DNA from: Streptomyces griseoaurantiacus
GTDB taxonomy: Bacteria > Actinomycetota > Actinomycetes > Streptomycetales > Streptomycetaceae
Length of the DNA stretch: 42,691 nucleotides
NCBI GenBank assembly: GCA_014656015.1
Contig: BNBP01000062.1
Location: 1 to 42,691, forward strand
Direction of reading: 5' to 3'
Shown here one piece after another: positions 8,477 through 15,346 of the stretch; position 1 is the first letter of the stretch, and every line of letters starts with the position of its first letter. The notes below the pieces were generated by a model. That model had not been told where the DNA came from. It searched no databases and saw only the letters and a list, made by a program, of their open reading frames with translations. The position numbers and the translations under genes are program-made.

Positions 8477-8490
8477 GTGACGGGGGTCAC
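8477..8490. promoter_or_regulatory. Possible operator before the GH4-kinase pair
   Basis: A short perfect palindrome GTGAC-N4-GTCAC lies 23-36 bases upstream of the GH4 start codon. Position and symmetry fit a repressor site, but it is short for a G+C-rich genome and I do not recognise the regulator. Confidence 0.3.
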
Positions 8491-8548
8491 GGTGTCATGA
8501 GCGGCGCGGCGGCGGGAACGGGGCCCGGGCGGGGGCCGTTCCCCGCGC

Positions 8549-9673
8549 CTATTTCGGCGGGGCGGTCCGGGCCCGCGGGATCGGCTCCGCGGCCTGTGCC
8601 TGCGGCGATTCCGGGTTCGCGTAGGTGGACGGCGTCGCCACTCCCGCCGCGGGGTCGACGGGATCCTCCTCCGTCGTGGCCGTCGCCCCGCCGACGATGC
8701 GGATGTCCGCCGCGTCGAACGCCCGCTTGACGCGCCAGCGCAGCTCCCGCTCGACCGTCACGGACTTCCCGGGCATCGTCTTCGCCGAGACGCGCACCAC
8801 CATCGAGTCGAGCAGCACGCTGTCCAGGCCGAGCACCTCGACGGGCCCCCACAGGAGCTCGTTCCAGGGCTCCTCCTTGCTCAGCTTCTCGGCGACCGCG
8901 TCCAGGGTGGCCTTGACCCGGTCCAGGTCCTCGTCCGCCTTGACGGTGACGTCGACGTTGGCGGTGGCCCAGCCCTGGGAGAGGTTGCCGATCCGCTTGA
9001 TCTCGCCGTTGCGGACGTACCAGATCGCGCCGTTCTCGCCGCGCAGCTTGGTCACCCGCAGCCCGACCTCGATGACCTCGCCGGAGGCGACGCCCGCGTC
9101 GATGGTGTCGCCGACGCCGTACTGGTCCTCCAGGATCATGAAGACGCCGGAGAGGAAGTCCGTGACCAGGTTGCGGGCGCCGAAACCGATGGCGACACCG
9201 GCGACACCGGCGGAGGCCAGGAGCGGGGCGAGGTTGATCTGGAAGGCGCCGAGCACCATCAGCGCGGCCGTGCCGAGGATCAGGAAGGAGGCCACCGAGC
9301 GCAGCACCGAGGCGATGGCGGCCGAGCGCTGGCGGCGCCGCTCCGCGTTGACCAGCAGACCGCCGAGGCCGCTGCCGTCCATGGCCTGACCGGTGCGGTT
9401 CATCCGCTCGATGAGCCGGGTGACCGCCCGCCGCACCACCGCCCGCAGGACGACGGCTATCGCCAGGATCAGCAGCACCCGCAGCCCGATGGCGAGCCAG
9501 GTGGACCAGTTCTCCTCGACCCAGCCGGCCGCGTTGGTCGCGTGTTCCTGGGCGTCCTGGAGCGTGACGGCGGCCGGGTTCCCCGTCGGGGACGGTGAGG
9601 GGGACGCTCCGGTGGCGGACGCTTCGGCGGCGGACACGCCGGGGGCGGATGCCCAGAGGACGGACGGGGACAC
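8549..9673 (-). CDS. MscS-family mechanosensitive ion channel
   Basis: A 374-residue small-conductance channel homologue. After a Ser/Thr/Pro/Ala-rich N-terminus, membrane segments lie at about 60-80 and 125-147, followed by the pore-lining TM3 (LLASAGVAGVAIGFGARNLV) that defines the family. The beta domain (FMILEDQYGVGDTIDAG, with IWYVRNGEI) and a mixed alpha/beta C-terminal domain complete the fold. The start is GTG 9673 with AGGAGGT upstream at good spacing. The role is release of solutes on hypo-osmotic shock. It stands alone, with its own promoter region on the right side. Confidence 0.92.
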   Translation of the reverse strand: MSPSVLWASAPGVSAAEASATGASPSPSPTGNPAAVTLQDAQEHATNAAGWVEENWSTWLAIGLRVLLILAIAVVLRAVVRRAVTRLIERMNRTGQAMDGSGLGGLLVNAERRRQRSAAIASVLRSVASFLILGTAALMVLGAFQINLAPLLASAGVAGVAIGFGARNLVTDFLSGVFMILEDQYGVGDTIDAGVASGEVIEVGLRVTKLRGENGAIWYVRNGEIKRIGNLSQGWATANVDVTVKADEDLDRVKATLDAVAEKLSKEEPWNELLWGPVEVLGLDSVLLDSMVVRVSAKTMPGKSVTVERELRWRVKRAFDAADIRIVGGATATTEEDPVDPAAGVATPSTYANPESPQAQAAEPIPRARTAPPK

Positions 9674-10006
9674 GACGGCTACCTCCTGCTACGGCCTGCC
9701 GCCGGCGCCGGACGGCCGCAGCGGTCGGCCGGCCGGTGTCGATCGGATCACGGGAAGGTCACCGGACGGGCAGGGAGCACCACACTAACGGGGCATGTTG
9801 AGCGGATTCCCTCCGATGTGGGGAGAAGAGACGGCGCTCACCTGCGTATGCGGGGAGCGCGGTGCGGGAATCGCTTCCGGTGTGGTCGAAAACACTCCCA
9901 GCCCGTTACCGGCACATGGTGGCGCTCCCCGCGGCCATGAGGGGAGACTGACTACCTGTCGTCCCGGCGCGAGCCACGCGCCGCCGGCGTACCAAGGAGG
10001 CCATCC
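9674..10006. other. Divergent intergenic region, mscS / HNH gene
   Basis: These 333 bp must carry the promoters of both divergent genes, but no clear -10/-35 pair stands out. An inverted repeat CTCCCC-N10-GGGGAG lies at 9925-9946, about 60 bases before the HNH start. The HNH ribosome binding site AAGGAGG is at 9994-10000. No further gene is supported here. Confidence 0.4.
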
Positions 10007-10543
10007 GTGCCGCATGTCCTGGTCCTCAACGCGTCGTACGAGCCCCTCGGCGTCGTACCGCTCCGCCGCGCACTCGTCCTCGTCCTGGAGAACAAGGCCG
10101 TGAGCCTCGAGGAGTCCGGCGCCTTCCTGCACAGTGCGACCGTCACAGTCCCCGCACCCAGCGTGGTCCGGCTGAAGAGGTTCGTCCGGGTTCCCTACCG
10201 GGGCCCCGTCCCGCTGACCCGGCGGGCGCTGTTCGCCCGCGACGGGGGGCGGTGCATGTACTGCGGGGGCGTCGCCACCAGCGTCGACCACGTCGTGCCG
10301 CGCAGCCGCGGGGGACAGCACGCCTGGGACAACGTGGTCGCCTCCTGCCGCCGCTGCAACCACGTCAAGGCCGACCGGCACCTCGTCGAACTGGGCTGGC
10401 GCCTGCGGCACAAGCCCGCCCCGCCGACCGGCCTGGCCTGGCGCATCATCGGCACCGGCCACCGCGACCCCCGCTGGCTGCCCTACCTCCAGCCGTACGG
10501 GGCGGACGACGCGCTGGCCCGCATCGACGGGATCTCGGCGTAG
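10007..10543 (+). CDS. HNH-family endonuclease-like protein
   Basis: A 178-residue protein with an N-terminal domain of unknown function (about 1-70) and a C-terminal HNH zinc-binding fold. C83/C86 and C114/C117 form two CxxC pairs enclosing the DH of TSVDHVVP (H95), DN108-109 and N118-H119. These are the residues expected for a beta-beta-alpha-metal nuclease. The start is GTG 10007, fixed by AAGGAGG at 9994-10000. Stand-alone HNH proteins of this length are widespread in Actinobacteria and mostly uncharacterised. Nothing nearby (no intein, intron or phage gene) suggests homing. Confidence 0.88.
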   Translation: MPHVLVLNASYEPLGVVPLRRALVLVLENKAVSLEESGAFLHSATVTVPAPSVVRLKRFVRVPYRGPVPLTRRALFARDGGRCMYCGGVATSVDHVVPRSRGGQHAWDNVVASCRRCNHVKADRHLVELGWRLRHKPAPPTGLAWRIIGTGHRDPRWLPYLQPYGADDALARIDGISA

Positions 10544-10780
10544 GGCACCGGCCGGGTGACCGGGCCCTGGCACGAGGGCGCGTACGTACTCCGACGCCCG
10601 CGAAGGCGGCTCGTCTCCCCCCTTCCGCACACCCGGAAGTGTGACGCGGAGCACGTTGAGCGGTGAGTTACGTCTGCGCGTCGGCGCTCGGGGTAGGGCT
10701 ATGTCCCATCTGCCAACCCGCACGCGCGACGGGCCACGTCACCGGGACCGTCCGAGCACTCCGACGACAGGGAGGCCCTC

Positions 10781-11062
10781 GTGGCCGCACCGGCTCGCCT
10801 TCTCTTCCCCGCCCAGTCCAAACGCCCGGCGGAGCAGTCCGCCGACCCCATGGAGCCCACGGAGCCCACCGTGCTCGACCTGTGCATGCTCAGCGCCGAG
10901 GGGAGCTGCGCCGAGGCGCCCCTGACCAGCGAGCCCCCGCTGCCCGACTTCGAACCCCTCACCAGTGAACCGCCGCTGTCCGACGCGGCCCCCCTGACCA
11001 GCGAGCCCTCCGTCGTGGGCGCCGACCCGGCCGGGGTGTGCGCGGACCCCTCGGGACTGTAG
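10781..11062 (+). CDS. Small protein with three LTSEP repeats, abutting malQ
   Basis: A 93-residue acidic protein with a GTG start. AGGGAGG lies just upstream, and its TAG stop is immediately followed by the malQ ATG with no spacer, so translation is probably coupled. The first ~30 residues are Ala/Pro/Lys/Arg containing. The middle carries VLDLCMLSAEGSC. Residues 47-76 contain three copies of a (A/E)PLTSEP unit, the first two followed by P-L-x-D-x-x and the third by S and then VVGADP. I do not recognise a family. The reading frame is supported by the Shine-Dalgarno sequence and G/C third positions. The repeat suggests a disordered or precursor-like peptide; no modification enzyme is adjacent. 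Confidence 0.68.
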   Translation: MAAPARLLFPAQSKRPAEQSADPMEPTEPTVLDLCMLSAEGSCAEAPLTSEPPLPDFEPLTSEPPLSDAAPLTSEPSVVGADPAGVCADPSGL

Positions 11063-13261
11063 ATGCCGGCGGCCGAGCGGGACGAGACGCCGGCGGGGGA
11101 CGAACCCGGCCGGGCTCCGGACGGGACGCCGGGCGGGATGCCGACCGGGGCGGCGGACGGGACGCCGGACGCGGCGGCGGACGGGAGCACGCCCCTGGCC
11201 AGGCTGGCCGAGCTGCATGGCGTCGCCACCTCCTACCGACCCTCCCCGGACCGTACGGTCGCCGCCTCCGAACGTGCCGTGACCGCCGCCCTGGCCGCCC
11301 TCGGCGTCGACGCGGGCGGGCCCGAGGCCGTGCGCCGCGCCCTCGACGCGCGCGAGGCGGAGCTGCGCGAACGGCTGCTGCCGCCGACCGTCGTCCGGTG
11401 GCTGCCGGCCCCGGGGGAGGAGCCGGCGGGGCCGGACGCCCTCGCCGGGCTGCCCCCCGGCACCCGGCTGCGCGTCGAGACCGAGCAGGGCGAGTCCCGC
11501 GACGGGATCGAGGACCTGCCGCCCGGGGTGCACACCCTGCACGCCACCGCCCCCGACGGCCGCACCGCGAGCGCGCACCTCGTGGTCGCCCCGCCCCGGC
11601 TGCCCGCCCCGCCCGGGCGCACCCACGGGCTCCTCGTGCAGCTCTACTCGCTGCTGTCCGAGCGTTCCTGGGGCATGGGCGACCTCGGTGACCTCGCCGA
11701 GCTCACCGCCTGGGCCGGCCGCACCCTCGGCTGCGGATTCGTGCAGGTCAACCCGCTGCACGCGGCCGTGCCCGGCGCGCCCACGGACCCCTCCCCCTAC
11801 CGGCCCTCCTCCCGCCGCTACCCCGACCCGGTCCACCTGCGGGTGGAGGACGTGCCCGAGTACCCCTACGCCGACGGCTCCGGGCGGCTCGCCGCGCTGC
11901 GCGCCGAGGGCGCCCGGCTGCGCGGGGCCGTGCTGCGCGAGGGCGCGCTCATCGACCGCGACGCCGTCTGGGACCTCAAGCGGCAGGCCCTGGAGGAGAT
12001 CCGCACCGCCCCCCTCGGACCCGGCCGCCGCGCCGCCTACGCCGACTTCCTCGCCCGGGAGGGCCAGGCGCTGGAGGACCACGCCACCTGGTGCGCGCTG
12101 GCCGAGCTGCACGGCTCCGACTGGCACCGCTGGCCCGAGGGGCTGCGCGACCCCCGCTCCGCCGAGACCGCCCGGGCGCGCGGCGAACTCGTCGACCGGG
12201 TCGACTTCCACAGCCGGCTCGCCTGGCTCACCGACGCCCAGCTCGCCGCCGCCCAGCGCTCCGCGCGCGATGCCGGCATGGCGATCGGACTGGTGCACGA
12301 CCTGGCCGTCGGGGTCCACCCCGGCGGCGCCGACGCCTGGGCGCAGGCCGAGCACTTCGCCGCCGGGATGTCCGTCGGCGCCCCGCCCGACGCCTTCAAC
12401 GCCCGCGGCCAGGACTGGGGGCTGCCGCCCTGGCGCCCCGACCGGCTCGCCGCCTCCGGCTACGCGCCCTACCGCCGGCTGCTGCGGGCCCTGCTGCGGC
12501 ACGCCGGCGCGCTGCGCATCGACCACGTCATGGGCCTGTTCCGGCTCTGGTGGGTGCCCCAGGGGCAGCCGCCCACCGAAGGCACCTACGTCCGCTACGA
12601 CGCCGAGGCCATGCTCGCGATCCTCGTCCTGGAGGCCTCGCGGGCCGGGGCCCTGGTGATCGGCGAGGACCTCGGCACCGTCGAGCCGGGTGTCCGCGAG
12701 GCGCTGCAGAGGCGCGGGGTGCTCGGCACCTCGGTCCTGTGGTTCGAGCGGGACTGGACCGGCGACGGCAGGCCGTTGCCTCCAGAACGCTGGCGTGCAG
12801 ACTGCCTGGCCACCGCCACCACCCACGACCTGCCCTCCACCGCCTCCCGCCTCACCGGCGACCACGTCGACCTCCGCGAGCGCCTCGGGCTGCTGACCCG
12901 CCCGGTGGAGGAGGAGCGCGCCGAGGCCTCGGCGGACGTCGGCGAGTGGCTGGCCCTGCTCGACCGGCTCGGCCTGCTGGAGGGCGCCGGCGGCGGGCTG
13001 CCGGGACTGCGGGAGGAGGCCGAGATCCAGGCGCTGCACCGGTTCCTGCTGCGCACCCCGGCCCGCATGGTCGGCGTCTGGCTCCCCGACGGGGTCGGCG
13101 ACCGGCGCCCGCAGAACCTGCCCGGCACCTGGGACCAGTACCCCAACTGGCGGCTGCCCGTCGCCGACGCCGAGGGCCGCCCCGTCACCCTGGAGGAACT
13201 GGCCGCCTCCCCGCGCGTCCGCGCGCTGATGGACGTGCTGCGCGAGCGGGTGGAGCGGTGA
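11063..13261 (+). CDS. malQ: 4-alpha-glucanotransferase (amylomaltase)
   Basis: A 732-residue GH77 enzyme that transfers alpha-1,4-glucan chains during maltodextrin and glycogen metabolism in the cytoplasm. The catalytic residues are visible: nucleophile D487 in RIDHVMG, acid/base E535 in GEDLGTV and transition-state stabiliser D589 in THDLPS. The actinobacterial N-terminal extension (about residues 40-190) precedes the barrel, which begins near LLVQLYSLLSERSWGMGD. The first ~40 residues are low-complexity Gly/Asp/Pro/Ala. The start at 11063 touches the stop of the small LTSEP protein, though the true start could be one of the later in-frame codons. The next gene begins after an 86-bp gap. 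Confidence 0.95.
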   Translation: MPAAERDETPAGDEPGRAPDGTPGGMPTGAADGTPDAAADGSTPLARLAELHGVATSYRPSPDRTVAASERAVTAALAALGVDAGGPEAVRRALDAREAELRERLLPPTVVRWLPAPGEEPAGPDALAGLPPGTRLRVETEQGESRDGIEDLPPGVHTLHATAPDGRTASAHLVVAPPRLPAPPGRTHGLLVQLYSLLSERSWGMGDLGDLAELTAWAGRTLGCGFVQVNPLHAAVPGAPTDPSPYRPSSRRYPDPVHLRVEDVPEYPYADGSGRLAALRAEGARLRGAVLREGALIDRDAVWDLKRQALEEIRTAPLGPGRRAAYADFLAREGQALEDHATWCALAELHGSDWHRWPEGLRDPRSAETARARGELVDRVDFHSRLAWLTDAQLAAAQRSARDAGMAIGLVHDLAVGVHPGGADAWAQAEHFAAGMSVGAPPDAFNARGQDWGLPPWRPDRLAASGYAPYRRLLRALLRHAGALRIDHVMGLFRLWWVPQGQPPTEGTYVRYDAEAMLAILVLEASRAGALVIGEDLGTVEPGVREALQRRGVLGTSVLWFERDWTGDGRPLPPERWRADCLATATTHDLPSTASRLTGDHVDLRERLGLLTRPVEEERAEASADVGEWLALLDRLGLLEGAGGGLPGLREEAEIQALHRFLLRTPARMVGVWLPDGVGDRRPQNLPGTWDQYPNWRLPVADAEGRPVTLEELAASPRVRALMDVLRERVER

Positions 13262-13335
13262 GCCCGGGTCCTGTGGACCGGGGGGCCCGGGCGGTCCTAC
13301 GGCACCCCGGGCGCGCGGGGCGTCCGGCCGTTCGC

Positions 13336-13341
13336 TACGTT
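13336..13341 (+). promoter_or_regulatory. Candidate -10 box for a leaderless transcript
   Basis: TACGTT ends six bases before the GTG at 13348, and there is no ribosome binding site. Initiation at the G of the start codon is plausible. I see no good -35. Confidence 0.4.
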
Positions 13342-13347
13342 GGCACC

Positions 13348-13578
13348 GTGGACAAGAAGAACGCCCTGCGCGCCGGCGCCCTGGCCGCCGGTACGACGCT
13401 GATGATGCTGCTCATGTCGTCCCCCGCGCTCGCGCTGGCCCGCGACGACGGCGACGACCCCGGCTCGGGCCTCAACGTCGGCGAGACGCTGGGCCTCTAC
13501 GTGGCCGCGCCGCTCGTGCTGTTCCTGGTCATCACCGGTCTGGTGATGGTCCTGGACAAGTCCCACAAGCAGGGCTGA
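13348..13578 (+). CDS. Small single-pass membrane protein with signal peptide
   Basis: A 76-residue protein with a positively charged start (MDKKNALRAG) and a signal-peptide-like hydrophobic stretch ending in SPALALA near residue 31. A short acidic segment (RDDGDDPGSG) follows, then a membrane helix (about 47-68) and a KSHKQG tail. The mature form would be a small type I membrane protein with a short extracytoplasmic acidic loop. No function is known to me. The start is GTG 13348 without a Shine-Dalgarno sequence; a -10-like TACGTT just upstream suggests a leaderless mRNA. A strong terminator follows. Confidence 0.75.
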   Translation: MDKKNALRAGALAAGTTLMMLLMSSPALALARDDGDDPGSGLNVGETLGLYVAAPLVLFLVITGLVMVLDKSHKQG

Positions 13579-13603
13579 CACAGCAGGCCCGACGCGATTC
13601 CTC

Positions 13604-13649
13604 CGTCGAGGGAGTCCGCGCACCGTACGGTGTGCGGGCTCCCTCGACG
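13604..13649 (+). terminator. Strong intrinsic terminator
   Basis: An 11-bp outer stem (CGTCGAGGGAG / CTCCCTCGACG) encloses a second stem built on CACCGTACGGTG. It is followed by TGTTTT. It lies 25 bases after the stop of the small membrane protein. Confidence 0.85.
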
Positions 13650-13724
13650 TGTTTTCACGGCGCCGTCCGGTGCGGGCACGACCACGCCCTGGGGCGCAGG
13701 CCGGGCACTCACCTGTCCACGCAA

Positions 13725-13803
13725 GTTTGCCAACGCCTGTTGACGTCAGCGTGTTCGCCTTCTAGGTTGGCGAACAGGCGTTGGCCCACACGCGTTGGCC
13801 AAC
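13725..13803. promoter_or_regulatory. Promoter with three near-palindromic operators before the FAD monooxygenase
   Basis: A vegetative-type promoter TTGACG (13740-13745), 17 bases, TAGGTT (13763-13768) precedes the monooxygenase. Three 10-bp near-palindromes of the form GTTNGCNAAC surround it: GTTTGCCAAC (13725-13734), GTTGGCGAAC (13767-13776) and the perfect GTTGGCCAAC (13794-13803). Longer inverted repeats also occur: CCAACGCCTGTT (13730-13741) with AACAGGCGTTGG (13773-13784), and TGTTCGCC (13752-13759) with GGCGAACA (13769-13776). Repressor binding here would cover the -10 and start site. Confidence 0.75.
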
Positions 13804-13828
13804 AGACGTAGACCTTGGTGAGGCAGTC

Positions 13829-15346
13829 ATGACGGACCAGTCCCGCACCACCCCCGCCCCCCGCGTGCTCGTCGTCGGCGCCGGGCCGACCGGGCTCCTG
13901 CTCGCCGGTGACCTCGCCCTCGCCGGAGTCCCCGTCACCCTCGTCGAGAAGCGCCCGCGAAAGATCAGCAACCTCTCCCGCGCCTTCGTCCTGCACGCCC
14001 GCACACTGGAGCAGTTCGACGCCCGCGGGATCGCCGAGGACATCGAGGCGACCGGACGGCGGCTCGCCGACATCGGCCTCTTCGGCCGCCTCTCCGTCCG
14101 CCTCGGCGAACTCCCCTCCCGCTTCAACCACCTGCTCGTCGTCCCGCAGTACGAGGTCGAGAAGCTGCTGCTGCGGCGCGCCGAGGAGGCCGGGGTCACC
14201 CTGCGGTACGACACCGAGGTGACCGGACTCGCGCAGGACGGCGAGGGCGTCACCCTCACGGTGCGCGGGCCCGGCGGGGAGGAGAGCGAGCCGCTGCGCG
14301 CCGAGTACGCCGTCGGGACGGACGGGATGCGCAGCGCCGTGCGCCGGGCGGTGGGGCTGCCCTTCCCGGGCCGGTCGGTCATCCGCTCGGTCGTCCTGGC
14401 CGACGTACGGCTCGGCGAGGAACCGGAGCAACTCCTCACCGTCCGCGCGAACGGCGAGGCCTTCGCCTTCCTGGCCCCCTTCGGCGACGGCTACCACCGC
14501 ATGATCGGCTGGCACCGGGACCGCGACGTCCCGGACACCGCGCCGCTCGGCCTGGACGAGGTGAAGGAGATCACCCGGCTCGCCCTCGGCCGCGACTACG
14601 ACATGCGCGAGGCCCGCTGGATGTCCCGCTTCCACAGCGACGAACGGCAGGCGCCGCGGTACCGGGTCGGCCGGGTCCTCCTCGCCGGGGACGCCGCGCA
14701 CGTGCACAGCCCGGCCGGCGGGCAGGGCATGAACACCGGGCTGCAGGACGCGGCCAACCTCGGCTGGAAACTGGCCGCGGTGCTGCACGGCCACGCCGGA
14801 CCCGCCCTGCTCGACACCTACCACGCCGAACGGCACCCGGTCGGCCGGTCCGTGCTGCGCAGCAGCGGCGGCATCGTGCGGCTCGCCATGGCCCGCCGGC
14901 CCTGGACCCGCGCGCTGCGCGCCGGTCTGACCACCTTCCTCGACCACTGCGGTCCCGCCCGCCGCCGCCTGGCCGGCCAGGTCACCGGCATCAACTACGC
15001 CTACGCCGCCCCGCGCGGCGCCCACCGGCTGACCGGCACGAGGGTCCCGGACCTCGCCCTGGCGGGCGGCACCCGGCTCTACGCCGCCCTGCGCGGGGGC
15101 CGCTTCGTGCTGGTCCTGCCGCGCGGCGAGGAGGCGCCCGGCACCGCGGGCCGCGCGGACCGTCTCGCCGTACGGCACTGGGCGAGCGCCCGCCGCACCG
15201 CCCTCCTGGTCCGCCCCGACGGCTACACGGCCTGGGCCGCGGACGCACCCGCGTCCGCGGCCCAGTGGGAAACCGTCCTCACCACCCACGTCGGCCCGGC
15301 CGGCACGGGCGGTGAAGGCGCTGAGATCGCTGAGAGGAGCGCCTAG
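13829..15346 (+). CDS. FAD-dependent aromatic-ring monooxygenase
   Basis: A 505-residue class A flavoprotein hydroxylase of the PheA/TfdB and polyketide-hydroxylase type. The FAD Rossmann motif GAGPTG is at 17-22. The NADPH/FAD motif appears as VGTDGMRSAVR, and the second FAD site as LLAGDAAHVHSPAGGQGMNTG. The C-terminal ~110 residues correspond to the thioredoxin-like domain of the family. ATG 13829 follows GGTGAGG; an upstream in-frame start at 13781 would lie inside the operator region. No polyketide genes are adjacent, so detoxification of an aromatic compound or antibiotic is more likely than biosynthesis. Its promoter is surrounded by operator repeats, so expression is probably inducible. 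The regulator is not next to it. Confidence 0.9.
   Translation: MTDQSRTTPAPRVLVVGAGPTGLLLAGDLALAGVPVTLVEKRPRKISNLSRAFVLHARTLEQFDARGIAEDIEATGRRLADIGLFGRLSVRLGELPSRFNHLLVVPQYEVEKLLLRRAEEAGVTLRYDTEVTGLAQDGEGVTLTVRGPGGEESEPLRAEYAVGTDGMRSAVRRAVGLPFPGRSVIRSVVLADVRLGEEPEQLLTVRANGEAFAFLAPFGDGYHRMIGWHRDRDVPDTAPLGLDEVKEITRLALGRDYDMREARWMSRFHSDERQAPRYRVGRVLLAGDAAHVHSPAGGQGMNTGLQDAANLGWKLAAVLHGHAGPALLDTYHAERHPVGRSVLRSSGGIVRLAMARRPWTRALRAGLTTFLDHCGPARRRLAGQVTGINYAYAAPRGAHRLTGTRVPDLALAGGTRLYAALRGGRFVLVLPRGEEAPGTAGRADRLAVRHWASARRTALLVRPDGYTAWAADAPASAAQWETVLTTHVGPAGTGGEGAEIAERSA

Noticed and set aside
10600..10645. 6C RNA or other structured RNA before the LTSEP gene
   Set aside because: Only one C-run and one short CTTCC/GGAAG hairpin are present, not the paired C-rich hairpins of that motif.
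10781..11062. LTSEP protein as a graspetide or lanthipeptide precursor
   Set aside because: Repeated Thr/Ser/Glu cores would fit loosely, but no ATP-grasp ligase, dehydratase or exporter is nearby.
10739..13039. A long minus-strand open frame opposite malQ
   Set aside because: Shadow of malQ and the LTSEP gene; no domain.
13725..13803. Rifamycin-associated element before the monooxygenase
   Set aside because: The palindromes do not match that 19-bp element as I know it. The protein may still be a detoxifying hydroxylase.
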